A stretch of 64,000 nt of DNA from Variovorax sp. PBL-E5 (GTDB taxonomy: Bacteria > Pseudomonadota > Gammaproteobacteria > Burkholderiales > Burkholderiaceae_C). Below the pieces are notes generated by a model. The model ran no database searches, was not told the origin of the DNA, and saw nothing but the letters and a program-made list of their open reading frames with translations. Shown here in pieces: positions 53,757-61,519 of this stretch (position 1 is the first letter of the stretch; each line of letters opens with the position of its first letter). The translations under genes and the position numbers were made by a program. Location of the stretch: NCBI RefSeq assembly GCF_901827185.1, contig NZ_LR594672.1:1-64000 (forward strand), written 5' to 3'.

Positions 53757-56051
53757 ATGCAAGTCATCAACATTCCCGCAGGTAGCCTGGCCGTTCTGTC
53801 CGGGCTGCCCGGGGCAGGAAAATCGCACCTGTTGCAAAACAGTCGTTTGCCGCACGGCATCGTGCAGTCGAGTGACGCTCTGCGTCGCGCGTTCGGTGGT
53901 GAATCGGTCTTCATCGCGGCCGATGGCCACGTGGTTTCCGAGCCGCTTCAATCGGTAAGCCTCCTTGTGTGGGAGACCATCGAAAAGGTGGTTGAGGAGC
54001 GCCTGAAGCAGGGGCTCACGACCATCGTCGACGCCACGCTCGTGGCGGACGAAATCCCCGGAAGCTTCGACCGCGCTCGCTTCGCCAAGATGGCCCAGCA
54101 AGCCGGCGTGCCGTTCAAGGTCATCATCGTCGATACTCCGATGGAGCGGGTGCTCGCCCAGAACGCGAGCCGAAGCGCTCGTGTGCCTGAGCGCGCCATC
54201 CAAGAGTTCCTCGAAGGTGTCACGGTGCCAGCGCAGGGCAAGGCCCCCGCGTACGTGCTTGGCGGCTATCAGCGCACCTCTCGCTTTCCTCACGAAGTCG
54301 TGACGTCCGACGCGGTAGTCCGCGTGGTGGCGCCTCTTCAGCTGGAGGGCGAAAACTGGGACATTGTCGGCGACATTCATGGCCTGCTGCGCGAACTGCG
54401 TGCCCTGCTCGAGAAGCTGGGGTACGAGGAGTGCCCAGACGGACTCCATCGCCATCGCGACGGGCGCCGGCTCCTTTTCCTGGGCGACCTGGTCGACCGG
54501 GGTCCGGAGAGCATCGAGACGCTGCGTTTCGTGATGCGTATGTGCGCGGCTGGGCTGGCAAAGGTGGTCATGGGTAACCATGACGCAAAGCTCGTCGCGT
54601 TCTGGGACACGGCCAAGCAGGAGAAGCTGGACTTCTGGCGCTCCTTCAGCAATGCCCAGACCGGCATGGAGCTGCTGCGCCTGCCTGAGGACGAGGGGGA
54701 GCGCATCATCGCGTTCCTGCGCTCGTTGCCGCACTTCGCAATGTACGAGAACGACACCCAGCGGGTGGTGTTCGCCCATGCCGACGCCAAGGCGTTCAAT
54801 CTGATGCGAACCCCGCGCGACGAAGTGCTTCACGGCGCATCGAACTGGGGCCGATTCGACTCAGACGCGGCCATGCAGCGCTACCTCGACACGTACGACT
54901 TCTGCTCTGCCGAGCTGGTGCCGCCAACCAAACGCCAGTACTACATCCGCGGGCACATCCCGGGTACGAGCTGGCAGGTGAAGGTGGTGAGCCTGGACGC
55001 ACACGCGTTTCAGAACGGCTCGTTGCTCGCAATGCGGCTGGATGACTACCTGAAGGGCAAGAGCTCGGTCGTGCCTCTGCCCACGACGTACGACTTTAAT
55101 GCAGTGCAAGCTGCCCGGGTTGCACCCTACGTTGGCCTGCAGGAACTGGTGACAAACAAGCTGGCAACAGTGTCGACTGACACCCGCTACGGCTTGCGCC
55201 TCTTCAAGTACGCAAAGTCGGTGTTTTACGAGCACCTGTGGGGTACGAACAGTGCACTTCTGCGGGCGCGCGGCCATGTCTACGACGTGGCGGGCAACGT
55301 CGTCTCGCAGCCGTTCGACAAGGTTTTCAACTACAAGGAGGAGGGGGCGGGTCTCGACCTGGCGCCCGAGACTCGGGTGCGCGCGGTGGTGAAACTCAAC
55401 GGATTCCTCGGAGTCGTGAGCCCCCACCCTGTGATGCGGTCCGACCTGCTGGTGCACACGACCGGTAGCTTCGAAAGCGATTTCGTCGGCTACATCAAGG
55501 ACTTCATTACCGGCCCGGTTCGCGGGAAGATGCTAAAGCTGTTCAGCAAGCGTCCCTTGACGCTGATGTTCGAAGTTCTGCACGAAAAGGACCCACATAT
55601 CGTTCCCTACGAGAAGGAAGACCACGGCTTGCACCTCATCGGCGCGCGCGAAATCCGACAAGGGTCGTCGCTGCTGACAGAAGGTGAGCTGGACGACCTG
55701 GCCGCAGAGCTGGGCTTCCGCCGGCCGGAGCACTTTGAGACGACGTTCGGTGAGCTGCTGAAGCTCAACGCCGCTTGTCACCACGAAGGCCACATGGTGC
55801 GGTTGCTCGACGACCAAGAGACGATGGTTTTGAAGCTTAAGGGCCCCGTGTACCTGACTTCAAAATTTCTCGCTCGCATGTCTGACGGCAAATGGAAGCA
55901 CCTGTTCGCAAATCCCGCTTCCTTCAAGCTGCGAATCGATGAGGAGTTTTACTCTCTCGTCGATACTTTGACGACAAAGTTTTCGCTGGAGGCCATCCTT
56001 CAGCGCGACGAGCAAGAGAAGCTCGCGTTAATTCGCGAACTCGTTCTGTAG
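53757..56051 (+). CDS. Polynucleotide kinase-phosphatase-RNA ligase fusion (RNA repair)
   Basis: This ~764-aa protein combines all steps of RNA end healing and sealing. An N-terminal 5'-kinase domain has the P-loop GLPGAGKS at 16-23. A calcineurin-type phosphatase domain follows (GDIHG, GDLVDRGPES, GNHDAKL, with a later FAHAD). The C-terminal ligase domain has motif I KLNG with candidate nucleophile Lys546 and a VFNYKEEGAG upstream box like T4 Rnl1-type ligases. Such enzymes repair tRNAs cut by anticodon nucleases. ATG 53757 has AAGGAG at 6 bp. It is divergent from recA and ends at a strong terminator; three tRNA genes lie nearby. Confidence 0.85.
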   Translation: MQVINIPAGSLAVLSGLPGAGKSHLLQNSRLPHGIVQSSDALRRAFGGESVFIAADGHVVSEPLQSVSLLVWETIEKVVEERLKQGLTTIVDATLVADEIPGSFDRARFAKMAQQAGVPFKVIIVDTPMERVLAQNASRSARVPERAIQEFLEGVTVPAQGKAPAYVLGGYQRTSRFPHEVVTSDAVVRVVAPLQLEGENWDIVGDIHGLLRELRALLEKLGYEECPDGLHRHRDGRRLLFLGDLVDRGPESIETLRFVMRMCAAGLAKVVMGNHDAKLVAFWDTAKQEKLDFWRSFSNAQTGMELLRLPEDEGERIIAFLRSLPHFAMYENDTQRVVFAHADAKAFNLMRTPRDEVLHGASNWGRFDSDAAMQRYLDTYDFCSAELVPPTKRQYYIRGHIPGTSWQVKVVSLDAHAFQNGSLLAMRLDDYLKGKSSVVPLPTTYDFNAVQAARVAPYVGLQELVTNKLATVSTDTRYGLRLFKYAKSVFYEHLWGTNSALLRARGHVYDVAGNVVSQPFDKVFNYKEEGAGLDLAPETRVRAVVKLNGFLGVVSPHPVMRSDLLVHTTGSFESDFVGYIKDFITGPVRGKMLKLFSKRPLTLMFEVLHEKDPHIVPYEKEDHGLHLIGAREIRQGSSLLTEGELDDLAAELGFRRPEHFETTFGELLKLNAACHHEGHMVRLLDDQETMVLKLKGPVYLTSKFLARMSDGKWKHLFANPASFKLRIDEEFYSLVDTLTTKFSLEAILQRDEQEKLALIRELVL

Positions 56052-56060
56052 CATTCTTCC

Positions 56061-56093
56061 GCGCCGCCCAGTCTGTCTGGGCGGCGCATTTTT
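56061..56093 (+). terminator. Rho-independent terminator of the RNA repair gene
   Basis: GCGCCGCCCAG and CTGGGCGGCGC form an 11-bp stem, followed by ATTTTT. Confidence 0.92.
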
Positions 56094-56244
56094 CGCGTTG
56101 GAGATTCCTTGCCCCCGGTGCCGGCCGGACTTGGATGCTGTTCAGGCCGCCGCGTGCAAACGGAGGGACGGAGTTCCACAGCTCGTAGGTGCAGCACTCG
56201 AAGCGGTCCAGGCTAACCCGCCTTTCAGATGGTTCGGCGCGGCG

Positions 56245-56266
56245 TTTAACGCACGTTACTACACGT
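56245..56266 (+). promoter_or_regulatory. Bipartite plasmid promoter motif
   Basis: TTTAAC (56245-56250) is followed by CTACACG (56259-56265) at the standard spacing, 29 bp before the secreted-protein gene. Confidence 0.5.
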
Positions 56267-56293
56267 GCAAACATGTTCCTCCCGGATGCCACA

Positions 56294-57355
56294 ATGAAAT
56301 CCCTCAACCGTTCCCTATTTGCCCTTTTGCTTGGAGCTTCTGTCCTTGCCCCGGCCTTTGCCCAGACAAGGTATACGCTTCGCGTCCCTACCCGCGGCAT
56401 GGCGGTCGCGTCGCCGACCACGCCCGCCAGCCTCAGAGCGAGCCTGGCCGCTATTGATTTCGGCATCGAGGTCGGCGGCACCGGCCCATACACGCGGACC
56501 GTGACGCTGTCAAACACAGGCGATAGCCCCGTAACGGGCCTCTCCGTCAATGGTGGAGGTGAGTTCGGGCTGTCCGGCTGCGCTGGGGGAGCCCTCGCAG
56601 CGAAGAGTTCCTGTGACGTGTCGGTGAGCTATACCCCCGTCGCGACCCTTACCGGTCCGCGCTCCGGTACGTTGTCGGTCGCTGCGGAGGACCCGGCGGT
56701 CTCGCTCGATATTCCCGTGACGGCCGATACCCGGCAGAACATCTGGGCCACTCGCTCGCCATACACGGCGTCTACCTTCTACGGTGTCCCGTTCTCTACG
56801 ACCGTGGAGATTCACAACCCGCCGAACGGCAAGCCTCAGCCCTTGACGCTTGCCATGCTGGACGGCAATCAGGGCTGGGAGCTCGACCCGTCCCTAGGGA
56901 CTTGCCCACCGAACGGGTCTGTGCTCCCAGCGCCTCATTCCTGCACCATCGGAGTCAAGTACACGGCAGGCGACCTTCCGGGGAATGACGTCCTGCAGGT
57001 GAGCTCGCTTTTCTCGATTCCTGTCAAGGGGACGCCTTTGGCCAGCCAGGTTCGAGTAACGAGCGGAGCCGTGGCTATCGGCCCCCTCGCTTTGGGGGCG
57101 TCGGGTACCGCGTCGGTCGACCTCCGCGCGGATGGCAGCATGGGTGCCACCTTCAAATCCTGGGCGTTGCCGGCAGGGCCAGGCTGGGCTCTCGACTACT
57201 ACACCTGCACGTCCGCGCTTACTGGCTTTGGCGGCAGCTGCAGGTTCAAGGTCACGTACACGAACACGACCGGTGTCGCCCCCGTGAACCCGAGCATGTC
57301 CATCGTGACCAATGTCGGCAAGGTGACGATTCCCATCGCAGTGACCGTGAACTGA
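56294..57355 (+). CDS. Secreted protein with choice-of-anchor/ASH-like beta domains
   Basis: This 353-aa exported protein has a signal peptide ending at AFAQ (residue 24). At least three Ig-like beta repeats follow, the first of the choice-of-anchor D/ASH type (TVTLSNTGDSPVTGLSV, then FGLSGCAGG, then SSCDVSVSYTP), with paired cysteines. No lipobox, LPXTG or membrane anchor is present, so the protein is released or bound by another envelope protein. It may be an adhesin or mating-surface factor. It has its own promoter motif and terminator. Start ATG 56294 gives the signal peptide. Confidence 0.65.
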   Translation: MKSLNRSLFALLLGASVLAPAFAQTRYTLRVPTRGMAVASPTTPASLRASLAAIDFGIEVGGTGPYTRTVTLSNTGDSPVTGLSVNGGGEFGLSGCAGGALAAKSSCDVSVSYTPVATLTGPRSGTLSVAAEDPAVSLDIPVTADTRQNIWATRSPYTASTFYGVPFSTTVEIHNPPNGKPQPLTLAMLDGNQGWELDPSLGTCPPNGSVLPAPHSCTIGVKYTAGDLPGNDVLQVSSLFSIPVKGTPLASQVRVTSGAVAIGPLALGASGTASVDLRADGSMGATFKSWALPAGPGWALDYYTCTSALTGFGGSCRFKVTYTNTTGVAPVNPSMSIVTNVGKVTIPIAVTVN

Positions 57356-57388
57356 GGCAGCGCCGCTGGGCGACTGAGAACGCTCAAA

Positions 57389-57417
57389 AGGGGCGCCCTA
57401 AGGGGCGCCCTGCTCTT
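57389..57417 (+). terminator. Hairpin terminator after the secreted-protein gene
   Basis: GGGCGCCC occurs twice around TAAG and is followed by TGCTCTTTTC. Confidence 0.7.
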
Positions 57418-57439
57418 TTCTCGCCTCAACCTCCGAAAT

Positions 57440-57470
57440 GGAAAAGCCCCGGCGATTGCAGCCAGGGCTT
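57440..57470 (-). terminator. Rho-independent terminator, leftward
   Basis: Read leftward, AAGCCCTGGC and GCCGGGGCTT pair with one mismatch around a 7-base loop and are followed by TTCC. It serves the leftward unit 57502-58228. Confidence 0.65.
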
Positions 57471-57501
57471 GAATGAGGCAGGGGAGCTGGAGGCTCGTTG
57501 C

Positions 57502-57765
57502 TCAGAAGCGAAGGAGGTTCTTTCTGACCTTCACGCCGTAGTGTTCCAAGACTGCGGCCCGGAAGCGCTCCCACTCATCCTCCCCGGCGGGCGCATGGGT
57601 GCACATGAGGCACTCCTTGGCTCCCTGCATCTGGGCGGTGGCTGAGTTGTGAACGTCGATGCCGAACTTCTTGCTGAAACGTGCAACGCATGAGCCGTCG
57701 GAGGCATTCACCCAGACCGTGTCCCGGCTGCCGGAGACCTGGGTTTCGAATTGCAATGTTGTCAT
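57502..57765 (-). CDS. Small protein of unknown function
   Basis: This 87-aa protein is not recognised. It contains a Cys pair CLMC and a further Cys in DGSCVARF, which could bind metal, and a C-terminal helix (WERFRAAVLEHYGV). No strong ribosome-binding site is visible. It lies 19 bp after the NADAR-like gene in the same direction, so the two are probably co-expressed. Confidence 0.5.
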   Translation of the reverse strand: MTTLQFETQVSGSRDTVWVNASDGSCVARFSKKFGIDVHNSATAQMQGAKECLMCTHAPAGEDEWERFRAAVLEHYGVKVRKNLLRF

Positions 57766-57784
57766 GAAGATGCGTGAGTAGCTG

Positions 57785-58228
57785 TCAAAACAGCGTGGAT
57801 TGTCCTAGCGCCGTGTCCAAGCCCGCCTCGAAGCGGCGGAAGCCTGCGACCAGGTTGCGAATGTAGCGCGACTCGAGGCCTGCGCCTTCCCATGCTCGCG
57901 CAGCCTCGCTGCGGGCCTGGGTGAAGTGCGAACAGGTCGCGAGCCACTCAGAGCCGCCGCGGGCTTCGACCTCGGCAGCGAGGGCGGGGTGCTGGCGAAA
58001 TTTGGCTGCAATGATTTCAACCATCATTTCGTCCCGGTCGGGGGCAACCTGCTTTGACACCTGATAGGCCGTCTCCGCATCAGGGAAACGCCGGCCGTTG
58101 TAGTGGAGGGGGTAGGACTGCTTGAGTACACCCTTTTGACGGGCCAGCTCCGTTGGGTTCGTCAGGGCAGCGCCCAAGGGGATTTCCGCACCGGAAAAGA
58201 TGTTGAGAGGAGGGGCCAGGTTGGTCAT
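57785..58228 (-). CDS. NADAR-like protein (YbiA family)
   Basis: This 147-aa protein resembles the NADAR/DUF1768 fold: LNIFSGAEIPLG at the N-terminus, YPLHYNGRRFPDAETAYQVSK (key part: FPDAETAYQ), a KFRQHPALAAE helix and a C-terminal GLESRYIRNLV box. NADAR proteins act on ADP-ribose-linked metabolites or remove ADP-ribose from guanine, and some occur in phage-defence or anti-defence loci. ATG 58228 gives the proper N-terminus; the frame runs upstream through the tRNA gene and that part is not coding. It follows a CAU tRNA. Confidence 0.55.
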   Translation of the reverse strand: MTNLAPPLNIFSGAEIPLGAALTNPTELARQKGVLKQSYPLHYNGRRFPDAETAYQVSKQVAPDRDEMMVEIIAAKFRQHPALAAEVEARGGSEWLATCSHFTQARSEAARAWEGAGLESRYIRNLVAGFRRFEAGLDTALGQSTLF

Positions 58229-58339
58229 GGTCTGTTTCGGGCGAGGTGCCCTGGAGTTCCTGATGAGGCGTGTAGGGACCCCGGGGGTCGCAGAGGCAAC
58301 AGAAAGGCCCCGTGAGGCGCAATGCCTGCGGGGCCGAGC

Positions 58340-58416
58340 TGGTTGCGGGAAAAGGACTCGAACCTCTGACCTCTGGGATATGAACCCAGCGCGCTGACCG
58401 ACTGCGCCATCCCGCG
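58340..58416 (-). tRNA. tRNA with CAU anticodon, initiator-like
   Basis: A complete 77-nt cloverleaf with encoded CCA is visible: acceptor CGCGGGA/TCCCGCA, D-stem GCGC/GCGC, anticodon stem CTGGG/CCCAG with loop TTCATAT, variable loop AGGTC and T-arm AGAGG-TTCGAGT-CCTTT. The C1-A72 mismatch and three consecutive G-C pairs (29-31 with 39-41) are the classical signs of initiator tRNA. The D-stem pair 11-24 is C-G, which is elongator-like, and base 32 is U. It differs clearly from the other CAU tRNA at 46854. It is upstream of the NADAR-like gene in the same direction. Confidence 0.88.
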
Positions 58417-58607
58417 AATTCTTGGAGGCTTCAAGCGTCTCCGACACTTCGTGTACGCACGGGTTTTATCCGCATATTCCACAACCTCGACGCGCTTTTG
58501 CGAGGTTTCAGGGGCCAGCCACCTTCCCGGGCAGCTCGCCGAAAATCGCGGCCGCCTACGGGTCCGAGCTCCTGGATTGTGTGCTGCCGCGCTGCGACGG
58601 CACACGT

Positions 58608-58633
58608 GGAAAAGAGCGCCCGAAGGCGCTCTT
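58608..58633 (-). terminator. Rho-independent terminator of the phosphatase gene
   Basis: Read leftward, AAGAGCGCC and GGCGCTCTT pair around TTCG and are followed by TTCC. Confidence 0.85.
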
Positions 58634-58647
58634 GAGAATCGCAGCTG

Positions 58648-59130
58648 CTACCGCTTACCCGCGGCCTTGTCCAGCAAGCGCATGAGGCGCAGGTTGGCGT
58701 ATTCGGTACTCCGACCGTTGGCAATCGGTAGCCAAAGATTCACCGAAATCCATTCGGCCACCGCGGCGGACCTGCTGATGCCGCCATGGCAGTGCACAAC
58801 CAGCTTCAACTTCTCGTCGCTGAACCTGTGCAGCGTCAGGAAGTCGAAGATTCGCTTCGCATCCGTGAGCGTTGGCACCAGCTCGCCGGCCCCCTGGCAA
58901 AAGCGCGCGTGCTCTTCTGGTGTTGGCTCGTCTGGCCAAGCTCCGGGCGCAGCCAGCTTCAACTCTTCGTACGTGTCCTCGAAATTGAGAACAAGGACGC
59001 TTCGAAACCCACCGAGTGGGGGCCTGGCGTATTCCTCCGACCTGTCAAGGATGGAGATGACCAGGGTGTCAAGCGCAGGGCGCACACGCTTCATGCCATC
59101 AAGCGACAGAAAAACCAGTTCTTCAATCAT
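58648..59130 (-). CDS. Protein tyrosine/dual-specificity phosphatase-like
   Basis: This 160-aa protein has the Cys-x5-Arg phosphatase loop VHCHGGISRSA (Cys114, Arg120), after a predicted Asp-containing region (WPDEP) that could supply the general acid. The N-terminal half has beta strands in the DSP arrangement (SVLVLNFED). Such short phosphatases occur in phages and plasmids and may act on proteins or nucleotides. AGGAGG precedes the ATG at 6 bp. The element CTACACC lies upstream (about 59153-59147, leftward) without the first promoter block. Confidence 0.75.
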   Translation of the reverse strand: MIEELVFLSLDGMKRVRPALDTLVISILDRSEEYARPPLGGFRSVLVLNFEDTYEELKLAAPGAWPDEPTPEEHARFCQGAGELVPTLTDAKRIFDFLTLHRFSDEKLKLVVHCHGGISRSAAVAEWISVNLWLPIANGRSTEYANLRLMRLLDKAAGKR

Positions 59131-59206
59131 GGGGTGTCCTCCTATGTGGTGTAGCGAGTGGAGGGCAGTGCCGGCGCTGTTAGCGCTTCGTTAGTCCGCT
59201 TCTCGC

Positions 59207-59228
59207 TATAAATGGTGTCACACACGGA
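59207..59228 (+). promoter_or_regulatory. Bipartite plasmid promoter motif
   Basis: TATAAA (59207-59212) is followed by CACACGG (59221-59227), just before the ribosome-binding site of the SLOG-like gene. Confidence 0.5.
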
Positions 59229-59238
59229 GGACAATCAT

Positions 59239-59835
59239 TTGAGGAAAATCTATACGGGCATCGGCTCACGGGAGACGCCCTCGGAGGTCCTGCAGCTCAT
59301 GGAAGAGCTCGGGGTCGCTTTCGCAAAAGCGGGCTGGACGCTCCGTTCAGGCGGGGCCGACGGCGCAGACGACGCCTTTGAGCAGGGATGTTTCGCTGTC
59401 GATGGCGCGATGACCATCTTCCTGCCCTGGAAGGGTTTCAACGGCCGTACTTCGCCGCACTATGGCGGTGACGACAGCGATGCGATGCACCTCGCGTCGA
59501 CTGTTCATCCCGCATGGGACACGCTGGGCCAAGGGCCCAAGAAGATGCACAGCCGGAATGCGTACCAGGTGCTCGGCCGAGAGCTCGACGAGCCTACGGA
59601 CCTTGTGATTTGCTGGACGCGTGATGGTTGTGAGTCGCGCAAGACGCGAAACCGTGGTACCGGCGGAACCGCCACGGCCATCGTCATCGCATCGGACCGC
59701 GGCATTCCCGTTTTCAACCTGCGCAACGACGACAGTCGCCATCGTTTGAACGTCTGGCTTCATTCGGCCGGCATCGACTACCAGGTGCCGACCGAGTTCA
59801 AGCGACCTTCGCCGGTTCAGGTCGGCCTGTTCTGA
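59239..59835 (+). CDS. SLOG/DprA-like Rossmann nucleotide-binding protein, TTG start
   Basis: This ~198-aa protein begins with a Rossmann-type strand and loop (KIYTGIGSRETPSE) and a second glycine box (LRSGGADGADDAFEQG), the arrangement of SLOG/DprA-like nucleotide sensors. It then has a TDLVICWT strand and GTGGTATAIVIA. Members occur in phages and defence-related loci and bind NAD- or nucleotide-derived ligands. TTG 59239 is chosen because GGAGG lies 8 bp upstream, whereas ATG 59212 overlaps the promoter block. It could work in the same NAD/ADP-ribose context as the NADAR-like protein, which is speculative. Confidence 0.65.
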   Translation: MRKIYTGIGSRETPSEVLQLMEELGVAFAKAGWTLRSGGADGADDAFEQGCFAVDGAMTIFLPWKGFNGRTSPHYGGDDSDAMHLASTVHPAWDTLGQGPKKMHSRNAYQVLGRELDEPTDLVICWTRDGCESRKTRNRGTGGTATAIVIASDRGIPVFNLRNDDSRHRLNVWLHSAGIDYQVPTEFKRPSPVQVGLF

Positions 59836-59845
59836 CGCTATTCAC

Positions 59846-59873
59846 GAGCCCCGCACTTTGCGGGGCTCTTTTT
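59846..59873 (+). terminator. Rho-independent terminator
   Basis: GAGCCCCGC and GCGGGGCTC form a 9-bp stem followed by TTTTTC. Confidence 0.9.
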
Positions 59874-60436
59874 CAGCTTGAGGCAGATGAGGGCGACGAC
59901 GGTCCGGACGGTACGGGGGCTGAGGGTTTCTCGTCCCAAAACCCCGTGGGCTCGGCACCGAATACCACTTGGGGCGCCATCGGCTCTACGGACTGCAGTG
60001 GCGGGGTAGGTGGTGCAGGGGCCTCCAGTGCAACCCGCTCTGGTGCCGTCGCTTTGAAGGCAGCAATGGCCGCCACACTGACCGCCAGCAAGCCGCCTAG
60101 ACCAAAGGCGAGGACGGTAGCCAATTCACCCGCGCCAAGGCTAAGCCGGACCATCCAGCCCAGGAGGCCGAGGCCAATTGCAGCGAAGAAGAAGGTTGGC
60201 CCCCAAGGAATCAACACCTCGTTCAAAAAGCTCGGCTTCGGGGCTGTTGCGTCCTCTGCCATCCGCATTAAATGCATGCGAGCCCACTGGATAGTGGTGC
60301 GCGCTTCGTCTGGAAGCGCGGTGAGCCCGGAGATGGCTCGCAATGAATCCGTCGCGCTCAAAACCGCTTTCAGCTGGGCGAGTGTGAGCTTGCCTTGTGG
60401 TGCGCCCCTTTCAGTCGTGGCCACATCAGCTCCCAA
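59873..60436 (-). CDS. Membrane protein of unknown function
   Basis: This 187-aa protein has a soluble N-terminal helical part (~75 residues), two adjacent transmembrane segments near residues 78-97 and 103-125 (FFFAAIGLGLLGWMVRL and LATVLAFGLGGLLAVSVAAIAAF, in part) and a Pro/Ser-rich tail. It overlaps the upstream membrane-protein gene by 11 bp, so the pair likely forms a complex. No function can be assigned. Paired small membrane proteins are seen in exclusion or immunity roles, but nothing here proves that. Confidence 0.55.
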   Translation of the reverse strand: MGADVATTERGAPQGKLTLAQLKAVLSATDSLRAISGLTALPDEARTTIQWARMHLMRMAEDATAPKPSFLNEVLIPWGPTFFFAAIGLGLLGWMVRLSLGAGELATVLAFGLGGLLAVSVAAIAAFKATAPERVALEAPAPPTPPLQSVEPMAPQVVFGAEPTGFWDEKPSAPVPSGPSSPSSASS

Positions 60437-60857
60437 ACTTCGTCATGATTAGAAAAATCACCGAAAGGGCAATTGCAACCGCGTTGCAGCCGAACACTAG
60501 GACCCATCGCTGCTGTCGCGCGCTACCCTCGTGTTCCAGGTGGCGATGCGCAGCCAGGATACCGAGGTAAAAGAGAATTGAAGCTGCGGCGAGGACCGCC
60601 AGCGCGGCCAAGGTCTTTGCCATCGCCTGTGTACAGCCGTCGCGCTGCGCCTTAATAACTTCGTCGCCCAAAAAGCCGACGCAAGCCGCCACTGTCGCCA
60701 GTAGCGCGTCTGTCGCCAAGAACCAGTCCTGGCGGACCAGCAATCCCCGTGAGTTTCGGGCCAGCGTCTTCCCGAGGCCGCCGCAAAGGTAGAAAGCCAA
60801 CGGAATGCCGAAGATGACGGCATGCTGAACTTGAAGTGCCGCAATCAGGTCCTCCAC
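60426..60857 (-). CDS. Polytopic membrane protein of unknown function, GTG start
   Basis: This ~143-aa protein has three to four hydrophobic segments (AVIFGIPLAFYLCGGL, ALLATVAACVGFLG, LAALAVLAAASILFYLGIL, VFGCNAVAIALSVIFLIM). GTG 60857 is chosen over the longer frame from 60959 because GGAGG lies 4 bp upstream and the extra N-terminal residues look non-coding. It overlaps the 187-aa membrane-protein gene and is transcribed leftward after the SecB-like gene and its terminator. Confidence 0.55.
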   Translation of the reverse strand: MEDLIAALQVQHAVIFGIPLAFYLCGGLGKTLARNSRGLLVRQDWFLATDALLATVAACVGFLGDEVIKAQRDGCTQAMAKTLAALAVLAAASILFYLGILAAHRHLEHEGSARQQRWVLVFGCNAVAIALSVIFLIMTKFGS

Positions 60858-60947
60858 GTGACCTCCTTCCAGGCTGGTCGACGCAGTATCTGAGCCCGTC
60901 CCGCTGTCGTCCACCGCAGCGGCACGCTGGCGCCCGCGCCACAAGCA

Positions 60948-60980
60948 GGAAAGCCCCACCGCTTGGCGCGTGGGGCTTCA
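60948..60980 (-). terminator. Rho-independent terminator of the SecB-like gene
   Basis: Read leftward, AAGCCCCAC and GTGGGGCTT pair across a 10-base loop and are followed by TCC, 14 bp after the stop codon. Confidence 0.72.
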
Positions 60981-60993
60981 GAGGGGTTAGTGC

Positions 60994-61437
60994 TTAGTGC
61001 AGTTGCTTAGGCGAGCCAGGCAACATAGCGCGCTCTGGGATGATGGTCGGCGGCTGGAACACCACAGGGGGCAGCAGGATGGTCGGGAAGCCGCTGCGCG
61101 ACGTCGAGCTGGACAGGAGCTCCCGGATGTAGGGTACGAGCTGGTTGGGCACCCAGATGGCCAGGATGTGTTGCTTCGAGGCCTCGTCATGGTCGACGAT
61201 TTCCACGATGCCTTCGACGACGTACTCGCCCGTCAGGACCTCGGCGCCTTCGACACGCCCCTTCAGGGTCAACGCCACCGAGGCGGCGTACCGGTTCTTT
61301 TCGGCAAGCGCGCGCCAGGTGTTCGCAATGTTGACGTCGAACTCGAACTTTCCGACGGCCTCCTGCGGAAGCTTCTTGGTTTCAAGGCGGGACGTACGCG
61401 TGAGGATGGCGTGCAGGTTCAGGGTAGGCTGGGTCAT
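60994..61437 (-). CDS. SecB-like export chaperone, copy 2
   Basis: This 147-aa protein is closer to canonical SecB than copy 1: KFEFDVNIANTW, then VALTLKGRVEGAEVLTGEYVV (in part), GIVEIV, then VPNQLVPYIRELLSSSTSRSGFPTILLPPVVF (key parts: YIRELLSS and FPTILLPPV). It should bind unfolded precursors. ATG 61437 gives the typical short N-terminus. Two divergent SecB-like proteins on one replicon suggest separate clients, for instance pilus and tra proteins. Confidence 0.72.
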   Translation of the reverse strand: MTQPTLNLHAILTRTSRLETKKLPQEAVGKFEFDVNIANTWRALAEKNRYAASVALTLKGRVEGAEVLTGEYVVEGIVEIVDHDEASKQHILAIWVPNQLVPYIRELLSSSTSRSGFPTILLPPVVFQPPTIIPERAMLPGSPKQLH

Positions 61438-61519
61438 CGCAGATTGAGGGGAAAAGGCGCCAAGCGGCGGCGCCCGTCCCCTGTGAAGCAAGTGGTTTTA
61501 GCTGGGCCCGATGGGCGAC

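Noticed and set aside
59250..59257. CTATACGG just inside the SLOG-like gene as a promoter block
   Set aside because: It encodes the conserved IYTG strand of the protein and follows the start codon; the block at 59221 fits the motif spacing better.
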